Source: Augochlora pura (Eukaryota; Arthropoda; Insecta; Hymenoptera; Halictidae). From it: a DNA stretch of 64,000 nt. Under the pieces are notes generated by a model. The model was not told the DNA's origin and made no database searches. It worked only from the letters and a program-made list of their open reading frames with translations. The DNA lies in NCBI RefSeq assembly GCF_028453695.1, contig NC_135776.1, forward strand, positions 6,766,663-6,830,662, given 5' to 3'. Position 1 is the stretch's first letter; the number at the start of each line of letters is the position of its first letter. Below, in pieces: positions 1 through 13,400 of the stretch. The position numbers were made by a program, and so were the translations under genes.

Positions 1-3000
1 ATCAGTTCGGCTCTGTATTATCTCCTTTGTCCGTCATTATTTACCTTCTCGAACACCTTATCACTGTTATCTTTGACTACCATCTTATGTTCGCTATAAA
101 CACATTCTCCGTTACCTAATGGTTAGACTACAGATATCGCAAATAAATTTTAAGCAACAGAAGTAAGATAAAGTGAATACCTTCTGTAAATAATTTTCAT
201 TACGTTAAGTAAGATTTCTGAGTTTCATTAATACCTTTGAAGTTTTATATTTTCTCCCAACATCTTGTAGACAACCACTTAAATTTGTTAAACGCAGTAA
301 ATTTAATATCTATTCTTTTCTACAATAATTTCAATTCACCGAAAATATCATTTTGGAATGTTTCACTGAATCTCCTAATTAATTAATTATATAGTCACGT
401 TGTGTTTACAATAAGGAACTTTCTGTATAAATAACGATCGAAATTGATCCACGTTTTATTCGAAAAATGTTTAATGAAAATTAGAATTCCTATAAAATGA
501 ATTATATCATTTTTGATTAGATCAAATTTCTATCGAAAATTAGCTACAACGCGAATTTATATTGCAAATTTACAGTGACAAAATCATGGATAATTTTGCA
601 AACTCAATTACTTGATTTTTTCGTTACAAAGTTAAAGAAGTATCGAAATCTCCGTATCAGTTTCGAAGTTTTAAATTTCGACTATCGTGTTACGTTGTTA
701 TCGTAATAAAGGAGCGAACGCTTCACAATTAGCAGGACGGTAAATATTTACGTATAACCCACGTGGAAGAACTTTATCGGAAGTTCGACTGACGTTCGCT
801 GACCCTATTGTAATTGTAGCTGATAAAATGCTGATATACCACTTGGCCCGATGGCACCGGGTAATAGTAATTCTCAGGTAGTGCGCGAAGTAACACCGAC
901 TTCCTATATACCGCCGCAGCTATAACCGTTCATCGAATGAGCAAAGTTATTCATTCTCGCGGTACAGAGTTACGATTTCGAAGCAATAAATTAATTAAAC
1001 TGTACGCGAAGTTCGTGAATGCTCTCGGTGCTGTGGGCTACCGTATTGAAAACGTTGCACTTGCACAGTGATTATTCAGCAAAAGTTATTCGCAAACGAA
1101 CCGAACGGGTTAACAGGCGACAAACGCGCGCGGCAATGATTCGTTGAGTCATCTATTGATAATTATTTAACACTCTTATCGAAAATACGAAGGTAATTGC
1201 TATCTCGTTCGTGCGCCGACGAGTTATGTTGTTTAATCTCCGTTACGAATTATTAACGTACAGAGTCGTTTGCTGCTAGCATTACGGAGCAACAAATACG
1301 AATAATTAGCGTGATTTTATAAAAATACTAAGTCTGTGATTTATTTAGAATTTGTGCTATTTTTATCGTAGTATGAGTTACGAAACAATAAAAGTTTTAA
1401 TTGCTTTTATAATTTCTAGCGGGTTTTAATATGTTGATTTACAACAAATTCATGATATAAATACGAGTCGTGATTCATTTTTAACAGGAATTTACTTAAA
1501 TTGATTTTAAACAGGGGAAATTCTTACATATTTTAATTATGAATTAGAATTCTAACGAATTGATAAGAATAATATTTCTCATTACTTTATGAAGATAGAA
1601 AAGCTATATTTATTTCGATTTCGAATCATGTTTATCATACTACGCGTTTAAAGAAGCTATTAATAACGAACCAATAATACCGAATAATTCACGTTGATTT
1701 ATAAAAGTAGCGAGCTTTTAGCGACACAGATTTCCCGTGGTTTTCGCTACAGTATGCGTCGAAATAAATACATTAATCGGATAAAATATTGCAATCTCAT
1801 CGAACGAAGAATTAAATAACATAGGCGGCTAACATTGGCTTGGTCGTAGTGTAACAAAGCCTAGTAACAGGCTTCTGGTATCTAATGCGATAAAAGTCGT
1901 TGCTGTGGTCTCCCGTTGCTCTCGATCAGGTAATTACAATATGCAATGAAATAAACAATTAAATCGAAAACACAGAAACTATGTTTCACGTTGCCACCGT
2001 TGCCACGAAGCTCGTCATTCTCTGTCGAACTCCAACGCTATCAGTGACAACCAAATTTCTTAGTTTTTTTTTTTTTGGAAAAATCATTTTCAATTGTTGT
2101 ATTTAACGAGTTTAGCAAAAAGATCGACGTTTACGTAAAAATAGCCGATTAGCCGTTTTCATTGGAGAACCTTTCACGGTAACCTGTTCTCGTGTTGCGG
2201 ACCTTTCCTCGCCGTTATGCTAACATCCGCAGGATATTCAGCATGCGAGCGATAACACGGAAGTTTTCGATTGTATATCGAAGGTGTTATCGCCATTAAA
2301 ACGGTTGCATAGTTTCTTGAAAATGAACAGTCGATAGTAGGTAATTCGGGAAGCTTGTAACAGCTCCGATATCGCTGAAGCTTTATTGGGAGAAACGAGG
2401 ACTCGGCGAATCGGGAAAGTGTTAATCAAGTTCTATCATGTGGAAGTTCGTTGCATAAACAATATCTTTCAGTGTAATTTTGCCGCGTCTATTTATAATC
2501 TTGCTATAATATAGATACAATGCATAATATAATATAGATGTGATATTTAATATAATATAGATATAATAAATAATGTAATGTAAATATAATATACAACATA
2601 ATATAGGTATAATATAATTAAAATATCGCGTCTGATATTTTCTAATTAATAAGTTGTCCATTGCCAGACAGTGAATTTATATAAAAAATGAAATTTGTTT
2701 GTATTACTTACGATAAACAAGACTTTAATACAACAGTGTTTCGTCTCTCGATAATTATTAATTAATAATTTCTTTAACGTTTCCACTCTTTTTTTCGCGA
2801 GTTAATCGTTATGTAAATAAAATCTATGGTCCGATCATCGAAGATAAGTTCAAGCTACTATATTTTATCGTAATTATTATGAAACGAGAACGCGTTCCAA
2901 TCATTCTTCACGAAAAATCAAAACACTGAACCGTTATGGAACCGATAACAGAATTGGATTACCGGCTAGCAAGTTAGAGCCAAGCTGCTGTAAGAGGTAC

Positions 3001-6000
3001 AGGCGAGCAAGAAACTTTCGACAAACTTAATTGTTTTAAACTTAAGTTACAGTTGGTTTCAAAATTTATTGTAATAAGTAGACCGCGGATTTTGTGCAAC
3101 TGTGACAAAAATAAATAGAAGATTAGAGAAAATATTTCAAATGAATCAGCAGATTAATATTTTTAAGGAAAGAGATGAATTTTGAAATTGCTGCAGTATT
3201 TTGCAATTAATGCAGTCAATTTTAATTCTGCATAAAGTCTAATGATTGTTGGAGTCTAGTGATCACCGTGCGGCGTGATTAATGCATTTGCAACAGAAAC
3301 GAGTAGACGTCATTCGAATAATTTCGGACTTAATGATATTATTACTGTATGAAATTATTATCAATTATTACCAATTCAAATTATTATTGATTCGACAGCA
3401 GGATTGGACATTATTCAAATAAAATCGTATACGAACAGCGTATCGAATAACGTTTGCGAGTAAAATTTTACTTGAATAATTCACCGAATAAATTCATCGA
3501 ATAAAATTTCATTCAAATAATATTTTTATTCTAATAATTTTTTTTAAATTCTGACAATATTTTAAATTCTAATAATATTTTTTATTTATATTCTTCGAAT
3601 TCTTATTATATTCTCCGAACACAATGTTATCGGATCAGTACATCGATCAATGGAATTATGCAAATTATTACTGAATCAAAGTATATCATCGTGTATCGGG
3701 AAGCGGAGCGTCTGGGTAAAAATTCATGCGTGTCCTTGCGAACTGTTAGATAGTTTATCGCGTATGAACAACGTACTAACTTGCGATTGGCTGAGTAACA
3801 GCAATGACCGGAAATGGGCGACCTTTATAAATATTTTAGGAGAATCAGACTCGAAAGAAATTTTCCACCAAAAAATATGCGATCGATGTAAAAGTCAATA
3901 TACTGTCAATGTTCGCTACCGCATAGTGTAGTTATAACAAAATTGTTGAAATAGTCGGCGCAAAGTACGTAGAGTCTATACGAAGCCCGCAAAATCGTTC
4001 TTGTTTCTATGTCCCGGACAGTTCTGCAAATTAAATATGACTGGCCATTTTACGCATCGATCGCTCGGATCACGCATCGAGCGACAAATGAAATTGTACG
4101 GTTGTAATTTCGTTCGCTGTGTGGCCAGTCTTTAAAACTCGTAACGCTGGCAAACACACGGGGAAAACTTGTGCGGAATTGACTTTTCCAATTAGCAAAG
4201 TCGCTGGAAGTTAGTTTCACGCGTTGCACGGCGCAACTTCGTTCGCTAAAGCATTTCGTTCGGATCAATAAAAATAGGTGGAGGTCGATGTATGTACCTT
4301 GTTCTTAAATTCTTTCAAATTCCGTCGATTGTTCATCTACAATTCATTAAGCGTAATTTACAATGCTATTTCTGTTCGTAAACGTTTTATTTTAAAACGC
4401 GACCGCGTGAAATCTTTGTTCGAACGATAGCCGCTGTTCGCGGGACGAAGACTAAATATAATTAAATATATAACTAAATATAATAATAATTTAATTAATA
4501 ATAAAGATTAATTTAATAATAAGTTCGTTTAAAATTAGAGAAACTATAGACTACGATAATTGGCAGAAAAATACCGAAGCGGAGAACACGACTGCTCAAC
4601 AACTCTTTAGGCTTCTTTACTCTTCGACTTTCAGAATTACATTAAAAGTACAATCTAACGCTCGCCTTACACTTACTATACCACAATAACATTCAGACTA
4701 ATAAATCAATTATTCTTACAATAATTTGACTTCGATCCATACTCTTATACTAAAACGTTTGGCGTTTTATTTAGCTTCTTCTTCATGTATGCAATCTTCA
4801 GTTTAAATACAAGTATATTGAAAATGGAGAAAGTATGTAGACAATATATGAAGAAATAATATAAAGAAATATATGATATATATAATAATATTATAGAGAA
4901 ACAATAATTTATACAGAGATATTACGATATGTAGAAAGATATATTATTTCACTTCATTTCTCTATATTGTATTAACATCTAATAGATAAATTATGAAGCA
5001 GTTATTACGGAGAGGATTTAGCAGAATTTTCGTGTTTCAACTTAGTTTATGAAATGCTGGGGTCGCGAACAACGCTCTTTAGAGCTCGAGCAGAATCCAG
5101 TTTCTGGTCTGGTTGTCACCTTCTTCCACTTTATTTACACCCCAAGGCTGCAAATTAAGCGGAAGAGAGCCTCGCCGGGCTCGAGATCACCGAAAAAAAA
5201 ATTGTCCGTTATGTTTGCGCAACGTTTATTTCGCTCTTCCGGCTTCTGGATTCACGTGCGAACTATTTTTGCAAGATAAATAATGATCGAACGAAGATAA
5301 TTTAAAATGGTTTAAAGTGATTTAAAATAAGTCATCTTAAAATGTATTATAATCCAAAAGAAATTAATTTTTAATGTGTAAGGTGTTACTTAAACATTGC
5401 ATTGTAGTTAATTTCATTTTAGAAAACACATAAAGCGAATTATTGCAAATTCTATGGAATATGCAAGATAAAAATTTCCTGCATAAATTCACCATATTTA
5501 AATTTCATGAACGTTCCTTTTACTTCCTCAATAATTTCATCGAGTTGAAAACAATGCAATAATATTTTCGAATTCGTCTGCATTCGAACTGCATATTGTT
5601 CTCATAAATGCATAAAAAGTGAAACTATCATTAGCAAAACGAAATTTTAAATGATATATGTAATACAAAATTCAAGCATTTTATTTTGTACTTCAGTCTA
5701 TTAGGATAAAAATATTTTATTTATCGACGTTTCACTTATTATAGTCGATACTATTTCTATATACCGATAACAACAGCAATTTTAATCGTGGATCTATAAA
5801 TCACCCACAATAACGTGATCCAATCTTTTGGGGGAGATTGTCATTTGCAAAGTGACTTTTAAGCTTCTCGTTATCATAGCATAAATATCGCATGATCTAA
5901 TAACTTAAGACGTTGATAATTCGGTTCTTCGTGAAATGCGAATTTTCGCGGTAAATTTTCTTTTAAAAATTTTCGTGTTCCCGTATTTTTATGCGCCGAT

Positions 6001-7255
6001 ATATTTGTTATATACCATATAAAATACGGTTGTCGACCCTCGCGTAACCAAGCTAACGAACCCAAAAAGTGAATAATTAAGCAGCGCCAATGAATATTTA
6101 TAGGTTGTACAATCCAGCGCATGAACAAATATTTATACAGTATTTCTTACACCATGGGTGCGTGGTGGGATTAAAGAGTATACTGATAGTGCCCGCATCA
6201 TGCATATTTATAGGGAACTTGCAAAATTATTTCGTCAGGTGCTTGTTCTTGACTGTCGCTGGATACGCGGGGCTCTGTAATAATTTTCAACAATGAAACA
6301 AACAGTGTTCTTCAATTTTCTTGGCGGCTTTGAATTTGTAATTCTATTCATCAATTTCTCTCAATATATTTTTAATTGTTTCTCCGGCTACATAGAACGT
6401 AACTAAAAATATGCTTACTGAAATGTATTAATAAATTGATTAAAAGTGTGTGAAGTCGATAAATTTGATTTTGATGAGATTAAAAAGCTAATTAAAAAGA
6501 AATTCGTAGAAAGGTGAAGAAGAATAGATTTAATACAGGACCTGAGTAATATAAAACTGAAAAAATGTTATACAAGAGTTAACGAAACGTGTAAAAATTG
6601 AAATTAATTATCAGAGATTAAATAGTCAAACAATAATATTTGTCAGTGAAAAGTTCAAGTCAGTGTAAATCAAGAAAGTTAATTTCTTCATAAAAAAGGA
6701 TGTATTAATACATTTACATAACAAGTTCTTACTGTAAGCGTTGATATCATCCGAATGCGTTCCGAGAACATTCGGCGTAGCCGTTAACGTGATCGCCAAG
6801 CGATAACGTATCGAACATACTTTGTAGCGTCTTTGATCGGGACGCGGTGGGACGGCACTTTGCAATAGGCAACAGTCAGGGTCACTTCGTGTCGCGTGGT
6901 CAAAATATATGGATTTTCGGAAACTAACACGTTTGTTCGCCCACTTTGACCCATCCTTACATTACAATCGTTTAATATAAATATCTCCTTTCATATTCAT
7001 TTAATATAAATATTCCCTTTTACGTAAGCCACCCTCAAAATTTAATTTAAAATCCTAAAGTAAATCGAGTTCAATGTTAAATTAAATTATACGCTAAATT
7101 GACCTACTCTACTTTTGCATTATACATGTATATCCGATTTATATATCCGATTCCTACTCTGGGTCCAAATGAATCATACTCCGCTGACAGACGTTAAAAT
7201 ACAGTGACAACTAAACGATATTGTTATTAAAAATCTGTCGATATTCGTTTTCCAG
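1..7255. other. AT-rich upstream non-coding region
   Basis: I see no supported gene here. Open frames are short, lie on both strands, mostly lack plausible starts or splice context, and match no family I recognise. The region 720-1290 is somewhat richer in CpG (for example around 840-960 and 1080-1140) and could hold regulatory sequence or an upstream untranslated exon of the fucosyltransferase gene, but nothing proves it. Most of 2470-2650, 3390-3610, 4440-4530 and 4800-4980 is A/T simple sequence. A slightly GC-richer patch at 5049-5279 shows no coding signature. The inference of an upstream 5' exon rests only on the acceptor-like site just before 7256. Confidence 0.6.
2478..2640. repeat. 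TATAATATAG-type AT simple repeat
   Basis: The stretch is built almost entirely of TATAATATAG / ATATAATATAGATA variants with no G/C-containing coding potential. It is an impure AT microsatellite. Confidence 0.75.
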
Positions 7256-7337
7256 TTTGGTTGAATGGACGCTGTGAGTGGAGGGTCAATCGGCGCATGG
7301 ATTAATCAAGATTTCTGACACGAAGGAAACGTGCGGC
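7256..7337 (+). other. 5' untranslated part of the fucosyltransferase start exon
   Basis: A pyrimidine-rich stretch ending in TTTTCCAG (AG at 7254-7255) precedes this segment. The exon carrying the start codon is therefore probably not the first exon; an upstream non-coding exon is likely but was not located. The segment holds a short upstream ORF (7265-7318). No core promoter could be fixed from sequence alone. Confidence 0.5.
7265..7318 (+). promoter_or_regulatory. Upstream ORF (17 codons) before FucTA start
   Basis: An ATG at 7265 opens a frame of 17 sense codons that ends at TGA 7316-7318, 19 bases before the presumed start ATG at 7338. It is out of frame with the main ORF (7338-7265 = 73). 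If transcription or splicing includes it, it could reduce translation of the fucosyltransferase. Its ATG has G at +4 and a T-rich -3 context, whereas the main ATG lies in CGGCATGG, so leaky scanning is plausible. This is sequence observation plus inference. Confidence 0.4.
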
Positions 7338-7499
7338 ATGGGTCTGCCGCGTTTCTCTCTAAAGGGATCCTTTTTGTACGTGCTATGCTTGTCCGGATTG
7401 CTATTGGTCATCCTGAATTTGTTGCAAGACGAAATATGGCACCGTATGCGGCCTCATCCTGCACAGACGCTGTCTGCTCGCGTCTCCGACAACACCAAG
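7338..7499 (+). CDS. FucTA: FucTA coding exon 1 (cytosolic tail, membrane anchor, stem start)
   Basis: Encodes residues 1-54. The hydrophobic anchor spans about residues 12-29 and is flanked by R5/K9 on the N side, the usual charge pattern of type II Golgi transferases. The exon ends in phase 0 at AAG with donor GTATAG at 7500. It is separated from exon 2 by the gene's largest intron. Confidence 0.85.
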
Positions 7500-10400
7500 G
7501 TATAGTAAATTGCTAACATCGAAGCTGCAATTCTGTCACTATTCAACACATTGGCCTAAATCCACGTCCTCTCGGGGATACCGCACTTAACAATAAACGC
7601 TTCTGACAACTGTTAACAATACGAACAAGGAAAATCGAAATGATTAAAACCCTTTTAGTGCCGAACGAAAACCGATGCCTATGCGATGATAAACGCACGA
7701 ATTTGAGGAATTTACTAGGGTTTCGGAAAAAGCCCATAAAAATCAAAATAAGAATGATAATTAAAAAATTCAAAATGCAGCATGCTGGGTAAGAATGGGA
7801 GAGTAATGTAATGCCAATTATATTACAATATTAATTGAAAATCACATAAATAATAACGGTATAAGGAATGATCAAAATAAAAAAAACTAACATCTCTTTT
7901 GCAACGCCTATTTTCACTAATCATCGGTTGTCAATTTTATGCAGGTCACATGGTATAAACTATAAGTATTCCATTTTCAATAATTTTTCAAAAAAAAATA
8001 ACCAATATTGGCTCTGAGAACAAGATGACAACTTCATAATGCGCGACAAGCGTAGACAGATCCACTACAGGAGAAGTTCCTCGAGAACCTTTTATACCGT
8101 GTCTAAAAAATACACTAAAAAAGAAATCCATGTCCGAAACAGGGTGTAGTTTTTATAAAATGGTAACAATAAAATGCACAAAACTTTCTGCTTCTAACTT
8201 TACCACTGACATTGAACAAAACGTTGACGGTTTTTTATCACTGATTACTCACTCAACTTATCAAGAAAGACTGAAAGAAAGATTTCAGTTCCGCCTTGTC
8301 GATGCACTTGAGCCGTTCCATAATTATCATAAACACACAGACTGCGTTTACGCTCCGAAGTTGTCCCGTATCTAGTTTCTACTTTATTGCTCTAACATAT
8401 ACAGAGCCCCGGCACTAATCGACATCAGATATAACAAAAAGTTAAATCAAATAAACATTTTTTTCAATCGTATCGCATAGAATTTGAACCATTTTAACGT
8501 TTGATAAAATTATCTTAAGGAATATATCTCCCGTGATGCGTATAATAAAACGCCATATAATAAAACGACGATATATCGTCGTTCGGCACTAAAAGGGTTA
8601 AGGGTGCACTGCCATGAATGGAACACTTTTGTTAGATAACGAACGAGATAACGAAAATATTAAACGATATGGCTAATTTTAGTTTGACATATTCGAAAGA
8701 TTAGTCTATTTACTATAACAATGCATAGTGTCAATAAGTTTCTCTTATGTTCATTTGCTCTAATTTTATTTTATTTTAAAATACATATTGATCTATTCAT
8801 CAATCGATAGCATTAAATGGAACAAGTTCAGAAAGTAAAGGAATATTGTTATCGACTATATAAACAAAGTCTAAAAATTTCAATCTAGTTCTCTGCCAGA
8901 TGATAATGTATCAAAATAATATAGTGATTAGATAGTGCAACCTTCACATACCAGAATGTTATAAAAATAAGTGTTTAGATAAAGCAGTCTCTGCTGTACA
9001 TTTTATATAATGTTCTTTACATCTTTGAGTTAACATCACGTTTTAATATTTTATGACAAAAAGTAATTCTTTCAGTGTAGAGAAACGGAGAATAAATAAC
9101 AGAAATTTATTTTTTTCTTAATTTAAAAATTAATGACGTAATAAGCAAAGAGTTTATCCCAGTTATACTCCATGTTCCATTTATAAAATTAGTAACAACG
9201 TTAAAAATATAATTTTTAATTACTATAATAAAACAGGGTAGCCAATGCTATATGTCAGCATTTTAGAGGAAATAGTTGATCGAATGCAGTAAATAAAAAA
9301 CTCAATCAAAAGCAACGATACCGCACACAACATTACGACAGAAAAGATCAAAATATTACTCATAAAACATGATTTTAAAATTCCAGTTTCTATTTCAGTA
9401 AATAAACGCCAAGATTTCAATGTAGTTCATTGACCAGTATTTTGTTTGTATTTTGTGTGTATTTTTGCGTAGTATTTTCCTAAACGTAATTAACTTTCTC
9501 ACATTTAAATGCTTCTCTAAGCTTATTCAATGACACAGGCCATGCAGTTCTTATCAAATTAATGAAGAACATAAAATAATATCTTTGATACCTTCGAACC
9601 TTTTTATCTGCACAGTGGACGATTAAATAATAAATGACAAGTAAACTGTGTATCTTCATGCACTTAATTAAATATTTCAAACACGGCGTACCATTACCAT
9701 ACTTTGATTAATTATGTTAAAATTTGTATATCAATGTGACAATAAAGAATCTTTTTAAAATTTTATAAAATAACATACAAAAATAGGAATTTGCTTTCTA
9801 CCGGTATGCTTTCTACCGAATATTAAGAATTGTTTAAGCGACGCGGTATTAATGACGTCGATCTCTGTATTTCTCGCGTACAAGTCACTCGTCATACACA
9901 GAATCGAAGGGTGAAGAGAAAGCATTTGTTGGACGCTATAAATGTCGAATTTTGATCGCAGATCAAACGAAATTGGCCTTCGAAATTGAAGAAACCGACG
10001 ATGCAGGTACTGCAGACTCGGGAAAAAGTGAAGAAAAAGCTTCTGGTCGAGGTACAGTCATTAAATTGCAGTATCATTAGATGGCTGCAAGACAGTATCT
10101 GCGAAACACGCTCGAGACAACCTTCCCGTCGTGTCAGAAATTATTCAAGCTCCGTTTCCAATCGCTTCAACTAATCCGCCTGTGTTTAACACTATTTTTT
10201 AACGAATGGATCAAAAGACAACTTTGAATATTAAGATTTAAAACTGTTTCCTAAACAATATTCCTGCAATTGACTATTCAATATTTTCGAGCGATATCAG
10301 ATTATGCTTACTCTAATTAAATCTAGACAAATTTAAATAAATTACTGATAGAGAAAATATAAATTTGGTAAACAATTGATACAGGATATTCCAGAAGTCA

Positions 10401-13400
10401 CAATGTTTAATAACTCTTTTTTTGAGAAAGTTATTGAACATTTAAAAAATCTACCAAATATTTCAACCCCTTCGTGACTTTCGACTCACCCGGTATATAC
10501 AATAAATCGGTAAAAATAGTGTTAAAGATATAATAATCTACATTTGATAACATTTATCGATAAAACATTTCTTAAAGAACGTACGATAAGCTATTCGAAT
10601 ATTTAGATAAAATCTTATCCAAAGATATAAAAATTCAGATTTGTATATAAATTATATCAATTGTTGTTGAGAAAAGTTTGTGTTACATTTGGAATGTAAA
10701 AAATTGTCCACGTTCCACGCGTAACGTGGTTTGTCCAAGTCGAAGGAACTGAAAACGCGGATCGTTTAGCATAAGATGCTAATTTGGTTGTCTCTGTTGT
10801 TTCTAAAATACAGCTGACGTTACATAGTTAGTTCTGGTTAGTGTAGTCTGGCTTGTTTCACGCGACACACAACGGCTGGCGTTGTAGGTACAGCCACACG
10901 ATCTGCGATTCATTATCTCCGAAACGATTAAGCATTTAATTAATAATTCATCGCGCGACTACGGCGGATAGCATTCCGCGGCGAATGCAACGATCAAATC
11001 AGACACGATTCTTAAATACAAGCGATTCGTCGGCGTGGAACAATTAGTTTACGATGTAAATCGTAATTCGCGATCTCTCGCGCGGATTACATTTAATTTA
11101 ACAACACGTCGGTTCGACGCTTTCGGAATAAACTCGACGACTCGTTTCTTCTAGAAAATTAATCAGCTTATATTCTCAGGCTTTTTGATTAAAGATGTCC
11201 ATTGCCTGCGAATTTTATGTGTCTTTATTTATTGTCTTAGAGTCTTCTACTTTCTTCTACTACATTATAATATAATATTATAATATAATGTTATAATATG
11301 ATATAAATATTCTTATAATATAATATTATATTAATATTAATTATATTATAAAAAAAGGAACCTTCCGTTTCGATTTTTTTGCAACTAGAACATTTTTTTT
11401 GCACAAAGACACACGCAGTCTATTCGTAGTTAAATTTTCATTGCCATCGATTATTTGTCACGAAACGAGGAAATAAAATATTTATCTTCTGTTTGAGATC
11501 GAATGTCGATACTGTCGCTGCCGGTTCTTATCCGGTCGAGTTATCAGTTTCATAGATAGTTGTCGGCATTGTTATCGCTGTCATCATCTTTCGAACTTGC
11601 GATCTTGTATAACCGCGCGCAATAATTACATTATCTGTTACAATTAAATTGTGACAATTACTAAAAGGAAACTTCGAACACATTATTCAGTCTCTTTCAG
11701 TAGATCTAGTCGTCACTTAATTACTTTAATTACAGCTTTTACATGATGTTGCATTCGAGGAACGTCAACTTCTCGCTTATTTTTTCTTTACAATAGCTGG
11801 CTCGTTGTTATATATTACAAAAGTTGTTTGTATGACACAATTTTTCAGCATCGAAGAGGACTTCGCATCTTTTTGATTATTTAAGGACGATGGAAACGAA
11901 TTCTTTCCGATTCGATATAGAAAATTAGAGGTATACAGAAAATTAGGTATCAAAAATCAGATATACACAGAATATTGCATTAAATAACATTGCATAAATA
12001 TAGCTTTAAAGGCAAAGCCAAATTGGCAAAACTATTATCATAGAATCTCCTGTTAACAATTGTTCGCATTTTATTATCTATTCAACCTTCGATTTAATTT
12101 GAGCGAATCCATTGGTTAGCGAGATCGTTTAAAAAAATGTCAAGCATTTTCGAAATACTGCAATACTGCTCTTCGATACGCTGCATTTATCATAGGGAAC
12201 TAATCGGAAAGAATTCATGTCTGCACCTAATATTTCCAAACGAGTCACGCGACTGGGAACGTGCCAAGGATGTATATAAGCCATTGTGGTTTTTTTTTCA
12301 AACTGTTACATAAATAACGAAGTGTTACAGATACTTATCTTGCAAAATTATGACCGATATTGTACTCGCAAATACGGCTGACATTAGCTTCTCCGTTCCA
12401 CTGTTACCAGCGATAAGCGGTCCTCGATAATCCCATTATATCATCGAAGTAAGAGAACGATGAGCGATGCCAGAATTCCAAACATTCCGAATTCTTAACA
12501 CGATTTACCGACCGATTCGAAAACAAATGATTCCTCCATATATTATTGCATGATAGAATTACGCGAATCGCATTACGAGTCGAATAAAATCGACGGGGAT
12601 ACCTATTCAAATGTCTACTCGTTAAAATAAAGTGCTCCTTTGAATGTTAAATGGATCGTACTTGAATTGTTGCATTCTCAATGAGAAACTAATTTACAAT
12701 TAATTAGGTTTCGATAAGACTGCGTTATAAATAGAAGCGATGAGGTGAGCATTAGAATATTCTTATTTATCAGTTTTATATTCTCGTTTTAACGGAAAAT
12801 GCTTTTATAATTACTAGACTGTGGTTTGTTATGTAAAACGAAAGCTGTCTGTATTAATTGCAAATAGACATCGAATAATGTTCTCTGTTTTTCAAAATTA
12901 TTTTTATACATTTACAGACAAAAGTTAATAAACTTTATATACAGTACACGACAAATAGGAAAGATAATAAAAATAAAAACCAAAAGAAATAAAATTAAAA
13001 TAAATGAAATAAATAAAAATACAATAAATGAAATAGATAAAAATACAATAAATAAATGAAAATATAATATTTAATACAAATCTTTACGCTATATTGAATA
13101 GGTTTATTACAGCCAAGAATATGCATCTGTGTAGCATGTTTCTTAACTTTTGTCGTCAAGTGTATATTGACTAATAAACTAACATCCGTTTAATCTGTCC
13201 ATTACTTTAAATTTCGCTTATTTCATCTAATTATAAATGCATCAAATCCACAGTCTAAATTACCGAGTCTCGATAGATCCATCGTAATGCATAGAGACAA
13301 CGAGGTGAGCATTAGGGTAGTCTTATTTATGCACTTTCTATTCTTGTTTTAAAGGAAAATAGTTTTTGCAATTACCAGATTGCGGATCATTATGCAAAAT

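Larger units (their letters stand above)
8602..12705. other. Intron 1 interior, AT-rich non-coding
   Basis: Apart from the foldback element at 10382-10493 I see no gene. 8700-10000 is AT-rich with scattered chance frames. 10700-11110 is more CpG-rich, with clustered CGCG and TCGCGCGA words, and might be an intronic regulatory block. 11265-11345 is an ATATAATATTA simple repeat. 12120-12610 has mixed composition without coding evidence. Confidence 0.55.

Noticed and set aside
3650..3931. 93-codon ATG frame with several Cys
   Set aside because: No recognised domain, no splice partner, and AT-rich codon content like the surrounding non-coding DNA. Kept only as a note.
7278..7505. Longer FucTA start at 7278, in frame with 7338
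   Set aside because: The codon at 7278 is GTG, not ATG, and the extension adds a hydrophilic segment before the membrane anchor. ATG 7338 fits type II transferases.
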